This document shows, in pieces, positions 1 to 10,700 of a DNA stretch of 64,000 nucleotides. The position numbers were made by a program, and so were the translations under genes. Positions within the stretch are counted from its first letter, which is position 1. Each line of letters starts with the position of its first letter. Origin of the DNA: Motacilla alba alba (lineage: Eukaryota > Chordata > Aves > Passeriformes > Motacillidae); the NCBI RefSeq assembly GCF_015832195.1, contig NC_052026.1, positions 14,867,619-14,931,618 on the forward strand, given 5' to 3'. The notes below the pieces were generated by a model that did not search any database, had not been told where the DNA came from, and saw only the letters and a program-made list of their open reading frames with translations.

Positions 1-511
1 AAGGCTTCCAGAGAAAAGTCCTCCCTCTCCTCAGCTGTGCTGGTGGAGACCCAAGGAGTGCTGATGGAGTGGAGCCAAGCCTCCTGGGCAGGGCTGTAGT
101 CTGTACTCACGTACTACTGCCCTGTGCATTTGGGGTTACTCCAAGTTTGCACCAAATCAGCAGGGTTTATTGCAGTCGTGGTGGATTTACTGAGCTCTGC
201 CTGGAGGCTGAGCTGTTATTTTCCCTTTCAGTTTGGGCTCTCGGGTGCACTAATGCAGCTCTGGCTGCCCAGCTGAGTCTGCCCCTGCTGATGCAAGCAG
301 AATGGGGTGAACAGACCACGGCCCCCCTGGATGGCCAGGCTCTGTTCACCCAGCATTGCTCTGCATTCACACAGCATCTTCCAAGGGAGCCCTCCTGGGG
401 CATGCAGTGACATTTAACTCCCACCCTCATCGCCTCTGGGGCTCCGCTGTGTCCTGGCTGCACCCAGCGCCCTGGGGCTTCAGCTGAGTCAACAGGGCAG
501 GCAAAAGGCTC

Positions 512-660
512 TAGGAAAAGAAAATTGCTGCAAATCAGGCCTTGGGAACAGCATCTGCTTCATGGCAGAGACCAATTTAATCTCCTTAGCAATCGCCTCA
601 ATTGTAGAATCAGCAGGATGCTAATTAATTGAGAGGTGCTCGGTGACAGCCATTGAGATC
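512..660. promoter_or_regulatory. Candidate conserved noncoding block
   Basis: The block has balanced base composition, no CpG clustering and no repeat signature. It contains homeodomain-type TAATTAATTG near 622 and TTTAATC near 575. This texture resembles conserved enhancers and differs from the surrounding GC-rich sequence. The call is inference from texture only; no alignment was possible. Confidence 0.2.
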
Positions 661-994
661 CCTCCTGGCTTTAAGTGGAAGCCTTTTGGGTTTGGCATTT
701 GTGCTGGCTGCTCTCCTAGCAAGAGGGTCTGCCTCGGGGCTAAAGCCCTGTGTGGGGTGTCTGACACCAGTCACCTCGGGCTGCCTGTCCCTCTCTGCTG
801 GCCGTGCCCAGAGCTGGGGTGCCCACACACCCCTGAGATGATGCCATGGCTGTGGGAAGCACTGCCCTGGCCTGCCACTCCTGGCTCTTGGCCCAGCAGA
901 GAGGGGTGGCTGCAATCCATGAAATGCCTCACCCTGCCTCCCTCTGGCCCTTCCAGCCTGGAGCCAGCCCCTCACCTCCACCCTGAAAGCCCAC

Positions 995-1110
995 AAGCCG
1001 ATTAAGGCCAGCATGTTAATTGGCTGTGACAGCTCATTTTGTTATCTTGCACTTTGTTATTGATGGGGTTCGTGTGACTGGATTGGCAGCAAAGGTCAGT
1101 GCCATGATGG
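995..1110. promoter_or_regulatory. Candidate conserved noncoding block
   Basis: This short AT-richer island contains GATTAAGG, TTAATTGG, TGACAGCTC (TALE/MEIS-like TGACAG) and AGCAAAGGTCA (nuclear-receptor half-site AGGTCA, near 1,089-1,098). It resembles a developmental enhancer fragment about 5.5 kb upstream of the first NDRG4 promoter. Texture only. Confidence 0.2.
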
Positions 1111-4100
1111 GCCAGAGCCCCTTGTTTGGTGCTCCCCAGCACGAGGGGGCTCCAGGAGCCCAGCCAGGATCAGCTGCAGAGCAGCAGCCACGTCAGAGGG
1201 CATTTAACCCTGGGGTGTGCAACACCCTGACTCAGGAGCACATGGAGACTCCAAGAGAAGTGGGTTTGGCTGGGTATCTAGCACCCACTGGTGCAAGCCA
1301 CTCTTTCCAGGGCTGGGTAGTACAAAGACTGGATTTAAAGCTCCTGAGGTGGGAAGATGCACAGGCCAGGGCAGCAGCTGGTATCCAGCTCTCCCCAAAC
1401 TAGTCTGGGGACTTTATCTTGGTTTTGTCTTAGGCTTTTACAAGGGACAGGGCTAAAAAGGGAAGGAGAGGGTGAGTGTGCAGGGAGCTGGAGAGCTGAG
1501 GGAGGGAGGTTTGTGGCTGTCCAGTGAGCCAAGAGTGGGAGGAAGAGATGAAGGCCTGCCTCGGGAAGTGAGAGAGGCTGGTGTTTCGGAGTCAATGTGC
1601 TGTCCTGGGACAGCAGTGACAAACCTCTGGCCAGCCCTCTGCCCCTCTCCTGGCATCTGCTGGGTCCATGGCCCAAATGCAGCATAACAAGAGAGTGCAT
1701 TAGTGAGAAGTGGGATGAAATCGTTAGGATTGATGGACCAGAGCTAGAGGTATTGATCAGCTGAGGGCCAAGGAGAAGGTCAGGGGCAGAGCTGGTGGGG
1801 TGCAAGGCAAGGGGAGCTGGGTGTTGGGCTGCTCCTGTGAGGGCTTTCTTGACCATCAAGCAGGAGGGACTGCAGGTGGCTGCTGCTGGTGGGGACTGGA
1901 GAACTGTGGAAACTCTGAGAACAGAAGTTCAGTGTTCCAAATCCATCACCCTCCCCCTAAAGCATCACAGCAGCTTGCAGCTAGAGAGGTCAGCCCTTGG
2001 AAATGGCATTATTCCATCCTCCAAGGGAAGGTAAGAGTGGGCAACTTTGCTGTGTTGTGACAGGTGCTGTGCAGTTGAAAATGCTGATTAATGCTGCCTT
2101 TGAGAATGTGCCAGTCTCTGGCCTCCGAGGAGAGAGCCCCTGCTGTCTCTGCTCTGTCTCACGCCTATCAACCTGCTAAACACACACATGCTGTCACTCT
2201 GAGCACCCAGCTTGGCTCTGCTGACAGGTATTTATTTAGAGCCTGGCTTGGCTCTGAGAAGAGGCCGTGGCAGCAGCAGCACAGTGCTGAGCAGTGCTGC
2301 TGCTGGCTCCTGTGGCCGGGGGGAGGCAGGAGGGGATGGAGGGGCCTGCTCCAGAGAGATGGGCACAGAATTCTCCCTCTGGAAGAGGTGTCTCCTGGTA
2401 GTGGGTGGCTCTCCAGGCCCACAAAGCGGTTGCCTAAAGTGAGGTCAGAGTTGAGCAGCTTCATTGCAAGGAGAAGGAGCTGAAGGCAGCATACACCCTG
2501 CAGGCATAGTGCTCCAGGGCCAGGGACCTTCCTCTGGAAATCAACTTTACTCTGATGTGCTCGGCCAACCAGTGCAGCTGATGGACCAGACCTTCAATTC
2601 CAGGCAGAGGTGCCTGTGCAGAGGCAGCTTTGGAAATGGCTGAGGGCAAAATCCCCAGGGCTGCCTTGTTCCTGGCCCAAGTGCAGCTGAGCCATGGGAA
2701 TTTTTCTTGGCTGGTTGCTGGTCTTTTTTTTATTTTCTTTTTTTTTTCCCCCTGGCTTTTGGACAAAATCATCCTGTTGCCCTGAGGCAGAGGGGCTGTG
2801 AGAACTGTGAGGAACAGGGCTTGGAGGAGCAGCCATCCTGCAGAACTGGTGGGCAGCTTGAGCAGCAAAACAGCAAGGGGACTCAGGGTCTGAATGAACA
2901 GAGAAACTTGAATGGGGCCCAGCCCTGTTAGAGGGACATTGCAGAACATCTCGTTAGGACAGAGCTCACAGCCAGGATGGAAAATTACTGGGAGCCCTGT
3001 GTTGGGAGGGCAGGAGGCAGCCAGGGGGGACGGGCAGCTCGCCAGCCACAGCACATGCTTTGTGGGGCACACAGGGCACAGCCCAGCTCTGCCCTGGGCC
3101 AGGTCACTGAGCCTCAGCTCCCATCCTAGGCTCGGGGGCTGTGTTGCAGGGAGAGGATGCTGAGCTCCCTGCAGGATTTTACCTTCCCAGGCAGCTTCAG
3201 TGGAATGTGTGGTGTCAGGATGTGGAGCAGCATGGCTGGCTCCTGCCTGTCCCTGTCCTTGTCCCTGCCCACAGCCCTGAGCTCACACACAGGCAGTGCC
3301 ACAGTGCAGCCCTGCCTTGTTCTGCATGAATCCCAGCAGTTCTGGGGACACCAACCCATCCTGGCACCAATCTGGGACCTCTGGGCAAGGTTTGAGGTGT
3401 CTCTTTTGGGGCACCCAAGATCTAATTGCCCTGCTGTCATTCTGGTTCTGATTATTTTGGCGCCAGCAAGGTGTGTGCCTTTTGCTGCCCTGTGGATGTA
3501 AGGCTGGGGCAGATTGTGCCTGCCCTAGGGATGGGATGTCCCGCCAAGGTGGGATGCAGGATGGGGCCAATCACCAGCAGCTGGTACTCCAGTGCTGCTG
3601 CCTCACACCCAGAACACCCCTCACTATGGTCAAGGCTCCAGCATGCCCATGGAGCAGCTTTACCTGGAAGACACCTCTCCCTCAGCACCAGCACATCCCC
3701 ACAGCCACCAAAGTCACACTCCCACTGCTTTGTGTGCACTGCTGTATTCTGGGAAATGGCTCCTGAGCATTTTTGAAAATAGGTCTTTGGGATGTCTCAC
3801 CAACTGCTTATTCTCATTTCTCCCTCTTTTGAATAGCTTGACTGAAACAACCCATCCAAGGTCCAGGGCTGAGCAAAGCAGAACCAGCAGCCACCGGCTC
3901 CAAACAACATTTTTATTTAAGGGCAAGAATAAAAACATCACACTCACGCACAAATGAGGCTAAATTTAGCTGTGACTCCTCTGCACATCGTCACTAGGCT
4001 GCCTGTGCCTCGGGGTGGTACCCGATCCCCATGAAGCCCTTCAATACAGGCACATTGATCCTGCTGGTCCCTGCACAGCCAGCCTGGGCAGCCAGCACAT

Positions 4101-5514
4101 CTGCCCCAGGCTGCTTATCCTCCTGCCCCCAGATCAGCCCTGTGTGCAGCACAGGCTGCAGCCTGGAGCTGTGGACATGTATCAAACCCTGCCCTGCCTT
4201 GGGGCTTGGATTCAGGCCTCTGCTTCCCAGCTGGTCACCTCCACGTCCCTCTCTGCTGATGGCAGCTGTGTGCTCTGTCCACCGCCAGCTGCCCACCACA
4301 GGAGGGATCCTTGTGGCAGTGCCAGCACTGGGTGCCACTGTGGGAGAGGTGGCCGAGGGGTGCAGAGCTGCCTGCAACAGGGTTAGGGGTCCCAGCTCAC
4401 CTCTGCCAGGTTGAGATGGCACCATCACAACAGGAACTTTGGGGGGACAGGGTCATGCTGGAGCATTTTTGTTGGAGTTTTATGATTTCTGTGTTTTTCA
4501 TAGAATCTTTCCAGGTTCCTTCCAGAGACAGGTAAAATGAAAGGTACCAGGGCCTCTAGTCCTGCCACTTCCCTCTTGCCTCCAATGGCATCCATGGGTT
4601 CAGCAGTTCTGGCCCCTTCTGCCTCTCTACTTGAAGGTGTGACTGCTGAGGAAAAGATAAATCCCAAGCATGAAAAAGAATTTATTCCCATAGAAACCCC
4701 TGGCAACCGAAGGAAGAGGAGGAGGAGGAGGTTTAAATGTGTGCAATGTCAGGAAAATCAGAACCAACACTGTTTCATCCCTGACCAGTTCAGAGAAAAC
4801 CCCTTGGCTGCTGGACCCACAGAAGAGGGGGAAAAGCAGCGCCAAAGGCAAGGAAGATCTGTTCCTGTTGAAGGGCTAGGTGAGGAGCAGACTTCTGCTT
4901 GAGGGATTTAAGAGTCCCTGAGCTCCCTGACATCATGGGCTTTTCCTCTCTTTGAGGTGAAAAGGCGAATGCAGCCTGGATGCAGAACTCGTGGTGACTC
5001 AGCGGGAGAGGTTGAAATCAGCTGAAATTTGGTTGCCATCCAAAAAGCCTGGGACAAGCTGTTAAAATTGATGTACCAGGGATGAATGTCAGTATGAGCA
5101 GACATTTCTCCAGCCCCTCAGCGGTGTTTGTAGGATGACTGCCTGTGGATGCTCTCAAGGCACCCCCTGGCCCAGCAGGCAAAGTTGCCCTGAAGCAGAG
5201 GGGTCTGTTGGCCACCGTGGCTGGCTGAGGGGCAATGAGGCTGAGCTCTGAGACACCTGATTCAAGCCAGGTGCTGAGGAGCCAAGCCCATTGAGAGGAG
5301 GTGATGGGGTCCTCAAGAGCTCCCCGTGTTTTGATAGGGGCCAGTTTTGGACGGTGTGTCCTGTGCAGTTGCCTCAGGCAGCATGGCAGTGGAGGCTGTT
5401 ACATCCCTAGCTGTGGGAAAAAAATCAGTTAAAGTGATATCAAAGAAGTACAAAGGAAGGAACAGTGACAGGATGGGCTTGTAGCAGGATTCAACCCTTG
5501 CTCTTGGGCAGGCC

Positions 5515-6175
5515 AAGGCCCACTGTTCTCAATGTCCCAATTGTCCCAATTCAGGAGAATTCAAATGATTTACAGCCTCCTGCTCTGCCCCCAACAGCTG
5601 CCACCCTTCATCTCCAGCATCAGTGTGCATGGGGTCCTCATGGCCCCAGTCACAGCCTCCACTCCTGGGTGATCCTTCTTGATGTCATGATCCCCATTCT
5701 CTCACAGTCCCAGACCATTATGGCCCTGCTGTGGGGACTGTCATTGCACAGGTCCTTCTTATTCTGGAACCACCTGGCAACCTTGATCAGGACCATCCTA
5801 TGCCCAGGGGAACCTGCATTCCCATGCCTCAGAGGACCCTCGGGTTCCTTGTCTTCCATGTTTTTGTTCCTGGATACTCCCAAGCCCTTTGTCCTTCATG
5901 GCCCCACTCTCCAGGCCTCCTTACATCCCTTGGCCACCAAAGGCTGTGTTCCAGGTATCATTGTAGTGCACAGGTCTCCTCTTGTCCCAGATCCTCCCCA
6001 GTACCTTGATTATCACCTTCCCCTGCTCTCAGGGAGACCCAGACCTCTTGTGCATGGTCTGCACCTGGGCTCCCGAGGGCTCCCGCTGTCCCCTGCTTCT
6101 AGGACTCCACGACCGCAGGGACCTGTTGGACCTATTGGCCATTACAGTCCCACCCTGGGACCGAAATGGTTCCCT
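5515..6175. repeat. Degenerate tandem or low-complexity repeat region
   Basis: Similar phrases recur about 220-230 bases apart. For example, CACAGGTC near 5,748 is followed by a CCTTGAT block near 5,782, and a matching pair occurs near 5,969 and 6,004. Divergence is high, so it reads as an old tandem duplication or the remains of an unidentified element. It gives a 239-residue open frame (5,465-6,184) that has no protein similarity I recognise. Confidence 0.3.
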
Positions 6176-6428
6176 AGAGGGTGATGTGTGCCCTCGGCAG
6201 CCTCCATCCCCCGTGCAACCCCCCCGCAGCCCCCAGCGCTCCACGCTCCGCGAAACCCCCTCAGTCTCCATCTCCCGTTCGCTCCCGCCTCCCGGAGCCC
6301 CGTTGTTCTCCTGGTGCCCCCGTTCCCGATCCCGGCCCCGTCCCTCCCCTCCGGCCCCAGCGAGGGGAGGAGGATCCGGCCGGCGGGGCCGTGCCCAGCC
6401 CAGCCCCTGCGCCGCCCCGCGCACCTCG

Positions 6429-6485
6429 CACCGGCACCGGCACCGGCACCGGCACCGGCTCCGGCACCGGCTCCGGCTCCGGCTC
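6429..6485 (+). repeat. Hexanucleotide repeat (CACCGG/CTCCGG)n
   Basis: About nine and a half head-to-tail units: five CACCGG, then CTCCGG and CACCGG mixed. It lies about 75 bases before the NDRG4 exon 1a start codon, inside the CpG island and probably in the 5' UTR or core promoter. The G-rich strand runs are short, so quadruplex potential is limited. Confidence 0.9.
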
Positions 6486-6558
6486 CGCTCGCCCCCCGCG
6501 CCGCGGCCGCCGCCGCCCCCTCGCAGCCGCCCCGCCCGCCGGGACCCGCCGCCCCGGC

Positions 6559-6595
6559 ATGAAGGTGCTCCGGCACAAGATCGAGCTCCTGACAG
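6559..6595 (+). CDS. NDRG4: NDRG4 exon 1a (long-form start)
   Basis: It encodes [12 protein letters not shown] plus the first base of G13, ending at a GTACGG donor. It closely matches the start of the long human isoform as I recall it. The ATG context has G at -3. The same frame is open upstream to about 6,181 without a stop, so an N-terminal extension cannot be excluded from sequence, but the conserved start is this ATG. Confidence 0.92.
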
Positions 6596-7659
6596 GTACG
6601 GCCCGGCCGCCCGTGCCGGCAGCGGGGGCTGTGAAACCAGGAGGGGCGGTGGGGCCGTGGGGCCGGGGATGGCGAGAGCCCTCAGCCCCTGCCGAGGAGA
6701 TGGAGCTGCCGCCACCCCCCGCACCCTGCCCTTGCTCCCGCGGCTGTGGGTGCCGGGGTCGGGTCCTTTCCGGGCTCCGGCAGGCGATGCCTTGCTGCAG
6801 CGGGGAAAGCCCAGCCCGGGGCGCTGGGGAAGGGGGAACGGAGTCGGCAGCTCCTGGCGAAGGGGGCGGCCAGCAGATAGCCGGGGGTGGGGGTGCCCGG
6901 GGGATCGCTGGAGCATCCCTGCGGTGCTCCCGGTTCCTCAGCCAGCCTCCCCTGGGAGTCTCCCCGCTGCCCCGACGAATGCGCTGGGCTGGGAAGGAGG
7001 CTGCTCTTAGCAACAGCCACTGCGAGACAGCCTGAGCCCCCACAAAGCCCCCTGCTGCCACTGCCGCCCCCAGACCCTGCGCTGCTCAGCCACCCGTCAG
7101 TGGCACCGTGTCCCCCGGCCTGGTGTGCTGTGCCTGCCCGGTCCTGCACCCCTCAGCTGGACCACACTGCTGGGCTGGTTTGTGGGGGCTGCTGGGGTCC
7201 TGTGTCCTTCACAGGTTCAGAGAAAGCTGTGGCTGTTCCTCCTGTGCTGGTGGAGCAGGATGTGGCCCACACTATGTCACACTGGGGTTTTTCTTCACCC
7301 CATTGTGCTCCCCCATCCCTCCTGCTCGGGGGGCAATGCTGTGGGCACTCGGCCGTGGCTCAGACTGAGCTGCAAGTTCCCTTCCTCCTCTGCCAGCCTC
7401 ACTGAAGGCTGCCTTGGCTTCACTGCCTGGCAGGGGCCAGCCCTCACTTCTCCCAATTTGTCTGCCTGTTTGTTGCTCGCTGCTCAGTCAGCCCGAGGTA
7501 TCCGTGCCAACATCCTGTGGGCACCACATCCGTGCCAGGGCAGCACACAGGTAGTGTGGGACTCCTGGGAGACTGAGGCAACATCTGAGGGATCCCTGCC
7601 CTGTGACCAAACACACTCCAAACTGTGAAATGGAGCTCACAGCCCTGTTGTGATAATGA

Positions 7660-7717
<58 letters not shown>

Positions 7718-10700
7718 GTGCTACAAGCTGGTTCTCCTCCAGTTAGCCAGCAGTGGGCTGCAGATCCCCGGGTTCCTGGCTGTTCCTGTCCCATCTAAAT
7801 ACACAGTGCCAGGACCCCGGTGGGGAACAGCACTAGTCCCAGACAGAGCACTTATGTCCTGCTGGGTTTGGAACTGATTGGGAATTAGGGAAGAGACATG
7901 TGCTGGCTGTGCCAATGAAATTGTGGCACCACACTGGGAAGGCAGAGTGGGAGCAGAGAAGGGTGTGTTTGGGGTGGCACCCTCGGAATGGGTGCTTGTT
8001 GGGGAGCACTGGGGTGAGCTGCAAGGAAAAGGGCTCGTTGCTGGGCATATTACCCTGGCAGAAGATGGGAGCCAAGTTGTTTTGGCTAGGAGACCTGGAG
8101 CTGTGGCTTCCTCACCAGCCCTCCACAGCGATGGTGGCCCAGTGGGGCTGGGTGAGAGTGCCCACAGCCCCCAGCTACACTGCCGAGGAGGGATGAGGGT
8201 TCCTGTGGGGTGACATGGGATGCAGAGCACCCAGGGAAGGTGGCAACATGGCTGTGACCCTGCTTACTGATCCCTGACTCACTGATCCCTCCTCTATTCC
8301 CTCACTCAGCACCACTTTAGGAGACTGTCCACCCCGTGCAGGGCAGGGCTCTGCCACATCCCCCCAGAGCCAGCTTTGCCCTCACCATGCAAACAAGGTC
8401 ACGGGGCCTTTCCTCATGGCTCAGCCACCCTCCCTCCCTCCCATATTAGCTGCAGGCTGTAATTAATAAAGGCATTCACCATACACTAAGTGCTGTTCCC
8501 AGCCACCCTGGGGCCGTGGCCACACGGTGGTTTGGTGTGCTCAGCGTGGGACTCTCCTGGTCTCCTCCAGACCCAGCTCTTGGTGAGGCTGATTTTTCTC
8601 CTGTTTTTCCCCCTGGGGTTGTGGGGTTGCTCTGTTGGTGGCTCTGCAGGCTGTGCTGGCTTGGCTGTACCGGTGGGCTGCGGGCCAGGGCTGTCCCTGT
8701 GCACGGAACCATCTCCCCAGCAGCACAGCCCAGCCTGGAGCAGTGTGCCCCTCACTTGTGCCTCTCCTTGGGGCTGATGGCACCTCTCGACATCCCCCGG
8801 CTTGGTGGGACCCTCTGGGCAGGGGGTGACACGGAGACCCCTGGTGCTGGGTGCCCTGGGAATCTCGGGAGGCTTCGCAGTGGTGCTTCTCCCTCCAAAC
8901 AGTACTGGATTGTTGGATGGCTGCCAAGGAGCAAGGCAAAGTGCCGTGTCTGCAGGAAGCAGGCAGGTGGCACAGCCTGCTTGAGTTTTGAATGGAAAAG
9001 CCGGTCAGAGGAGCAAAACCCGACTTTGGAGGGTTTTTTTGCAATATTTGTGGCATTTCTTGGCCTTCCCACATTGTCAGCCTGGGCTCACCTGGGTTTG
9101 GAGGTGAACAAAGTGTGAAGCAGGCTCGGCTGAGGCTGTGTGGATGGAGTGGATGGAGCACCATCTGCTGCGGTGCTCGTACAGCCCAGAGCATCCCCGT
9201 TATGTCGAGGGATTGCACAAGGGGGAGACAGCTGGGAGGATGTGGGATCAGTACTGGCTCATTTGGGGAAGCAACAGCTTCTCTGAAGGCTTGGTCTTGT
9301 GGAAAGGGTGAAAGCAGAGGCTGCAAAGGCAATGCCTGAGGTCTGGATCCTGTTTGAGTGCAGACAGACCCCTGGCACTGGGATTTGCCAGATACCCGTC
9401 CCATTTAAACCTAGGGGAGCCTGGACTGTTCCCTGAGTCCCCATGTCTTTCACCTTCTGTGTTCAGGCAGCTGCTGATCTCCTTGCTCTCTTTTGCTCTC
9501 TGAGCTGAGCTTGTGCCTGGGGGTGTTTTTGGAGATGCCAGTGTTGGCCGAGGTCAGCAGCACCAGTCTCACACCGCTGCTGAGCGGTGGCTCCATGGAG
9601 AAGTCTGTCCCTCCCAGTCGTGGGGCTGAGGTACCAACGGGCCAGCACCTGATTCACAGGCAAGGAGAAGACTTTGGGAGCAAAGGCTTCACATTTGGAT
9701 TTCCTCTATCATTGCTATACAAACTTCAGGCTGTCTCGCTGTTCTCTTTCTGCTTGGAACATCCCTCTGCCCCCCAGCATGGCTGAGAAACATCACTCCT
9801 CCTTCTGCCTGTGCAGGGAGATCTCCCTCTGTCCCATCCATACCTATCTGCAGCCTAAAACTGGCCAAAAATTTGGAAATTCTATCTTTGACTGATGCTG
9901 AAAGCTGGGATGGAAATTTGGATGTTCTTGCTCTGGGTTGGTGCTTACTGAGGTGAGCAGCATGGACACATGAGGCTGGCTCCTCAGTTTGCCCCAGACC
10001 ATGCCCTGGAGATAAGTTTCTCCTTAACCAGGAGAACTGGAGCTAGGAGCTGAGCTCATCTAGGCAATGTCTGCTCTGTGCCTGCTGCCAGCTCCCAGCA
10101 GAGGGGCTCACTGCAGCCCCTGGACAAGCTGAAGCACCAAGTGCCCATAGTAGATGGGTAGAGAGAAGCTCATTTGGGTCCCATCCCTATGGGAGGGAGC
10201 CCCGTGAAGCTCTGGAGGGCTGGGGCAAAGAGGACCAAGAAAAGGACCTGCCCTGACATGTGCCTTGCCCTGGCAGGGCTGCTGCTGCAGGAGATGACCA
10301 TGGCAGGGCTGCACGAGCTGCGCTTCACCGAGGAGAAGCCGCTGCTGCGGGGACAGGACGCCGAGCTGGTGAGTTTGGTGACCACGATGGCTCTGGCTCC
10401 TGCACGCAGGGCACCAGGACACGGGAGCTTGGGAGGGGTGGAGGGATTGTGTGCTGGTACTGGGCATAGGTGTGGTACTCTGTGTGTGTGTGCGTGCTGG
10501 TTTTGGGTGCCCATTAGTGCTCCTCAGGGTGTGCTCACGGCGATGAGCCCGAGTGGCTGAGCACAGGTGAGGTCTGGAGGGAGGATGGATGTGTGTGCAG
10601 AGGTTGCACATCATGCTACTCTCCACTCAGGTAACACATGCACATGCGTGCAGCTGTTGTGGAAGGCTGCGTGTGTGCACACATGTGGGCACTGTGCCCC

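Larger units (their letters stand above)
1..6180. other. Intergenic region upstream of NDRG4, no gene supported
   Basis: This GC-rich stretch has many short open frames on both strands, but none has recognisable protein similarity or a credible exon structure. The frame at 4,537-4,902 (121 residues, with an Arg-rich run and a CxxC pair) is the most protein-like and is still unidentified. An AATAAA on the minus strand near 3,915 could end a minus-strand transcript, but no coding exon supports one. Candidate regulatory blocks and a degenerate repeat within it are listed separately. Confidence 0.6.
6180..6990 (+). promoter_or_regulatory. NDRG4: CpG island promoter of NDRG4 long form
   Basis: An abrupt rise in CpG density surrounds exon 1a. 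The island contains GC boxes and no obvious TATA box, as expected for a housekeeping-type promoter with dispersed starts. The transcription start cannot be placed from sequence alone. NDRG4 is known in mammals to be under CpG-island control at its upstream promoter (methylated in colorectal cancer). Applying that to this bird gene is inference. Confidence 0.75.

Noticed and set aside
3909..4428. Possible last exon of a minus-strand gene (AATAAA on minus strand near 3,915, open frame 3,994-4,428)
   Set aside because: A single polyadenylation hexamer plus an unrecognised frame is not enough evidence.
4537..4902. 121-residue frame with an Arg run and a CxxC
   Set aside because: Looks somewhat protein-like, but no family was recognised and there are no clear splice sites or promoter. 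Left as unproven.
5465..6184. 239-residue Pro/Leu/His-rich frame
   Set aside because: It coincides with a degenerate tandem repeat and has no splice or family support.
5982..7061. Several long frames on both strands over the first CpG island (342, 295, 284 and 266 residues)
   Set aside because: CpG islands lack stop codons by composition. The dipeptide runs come from the hexanucleotide repeat. Only the short NDRG4 exon 1a is supported.
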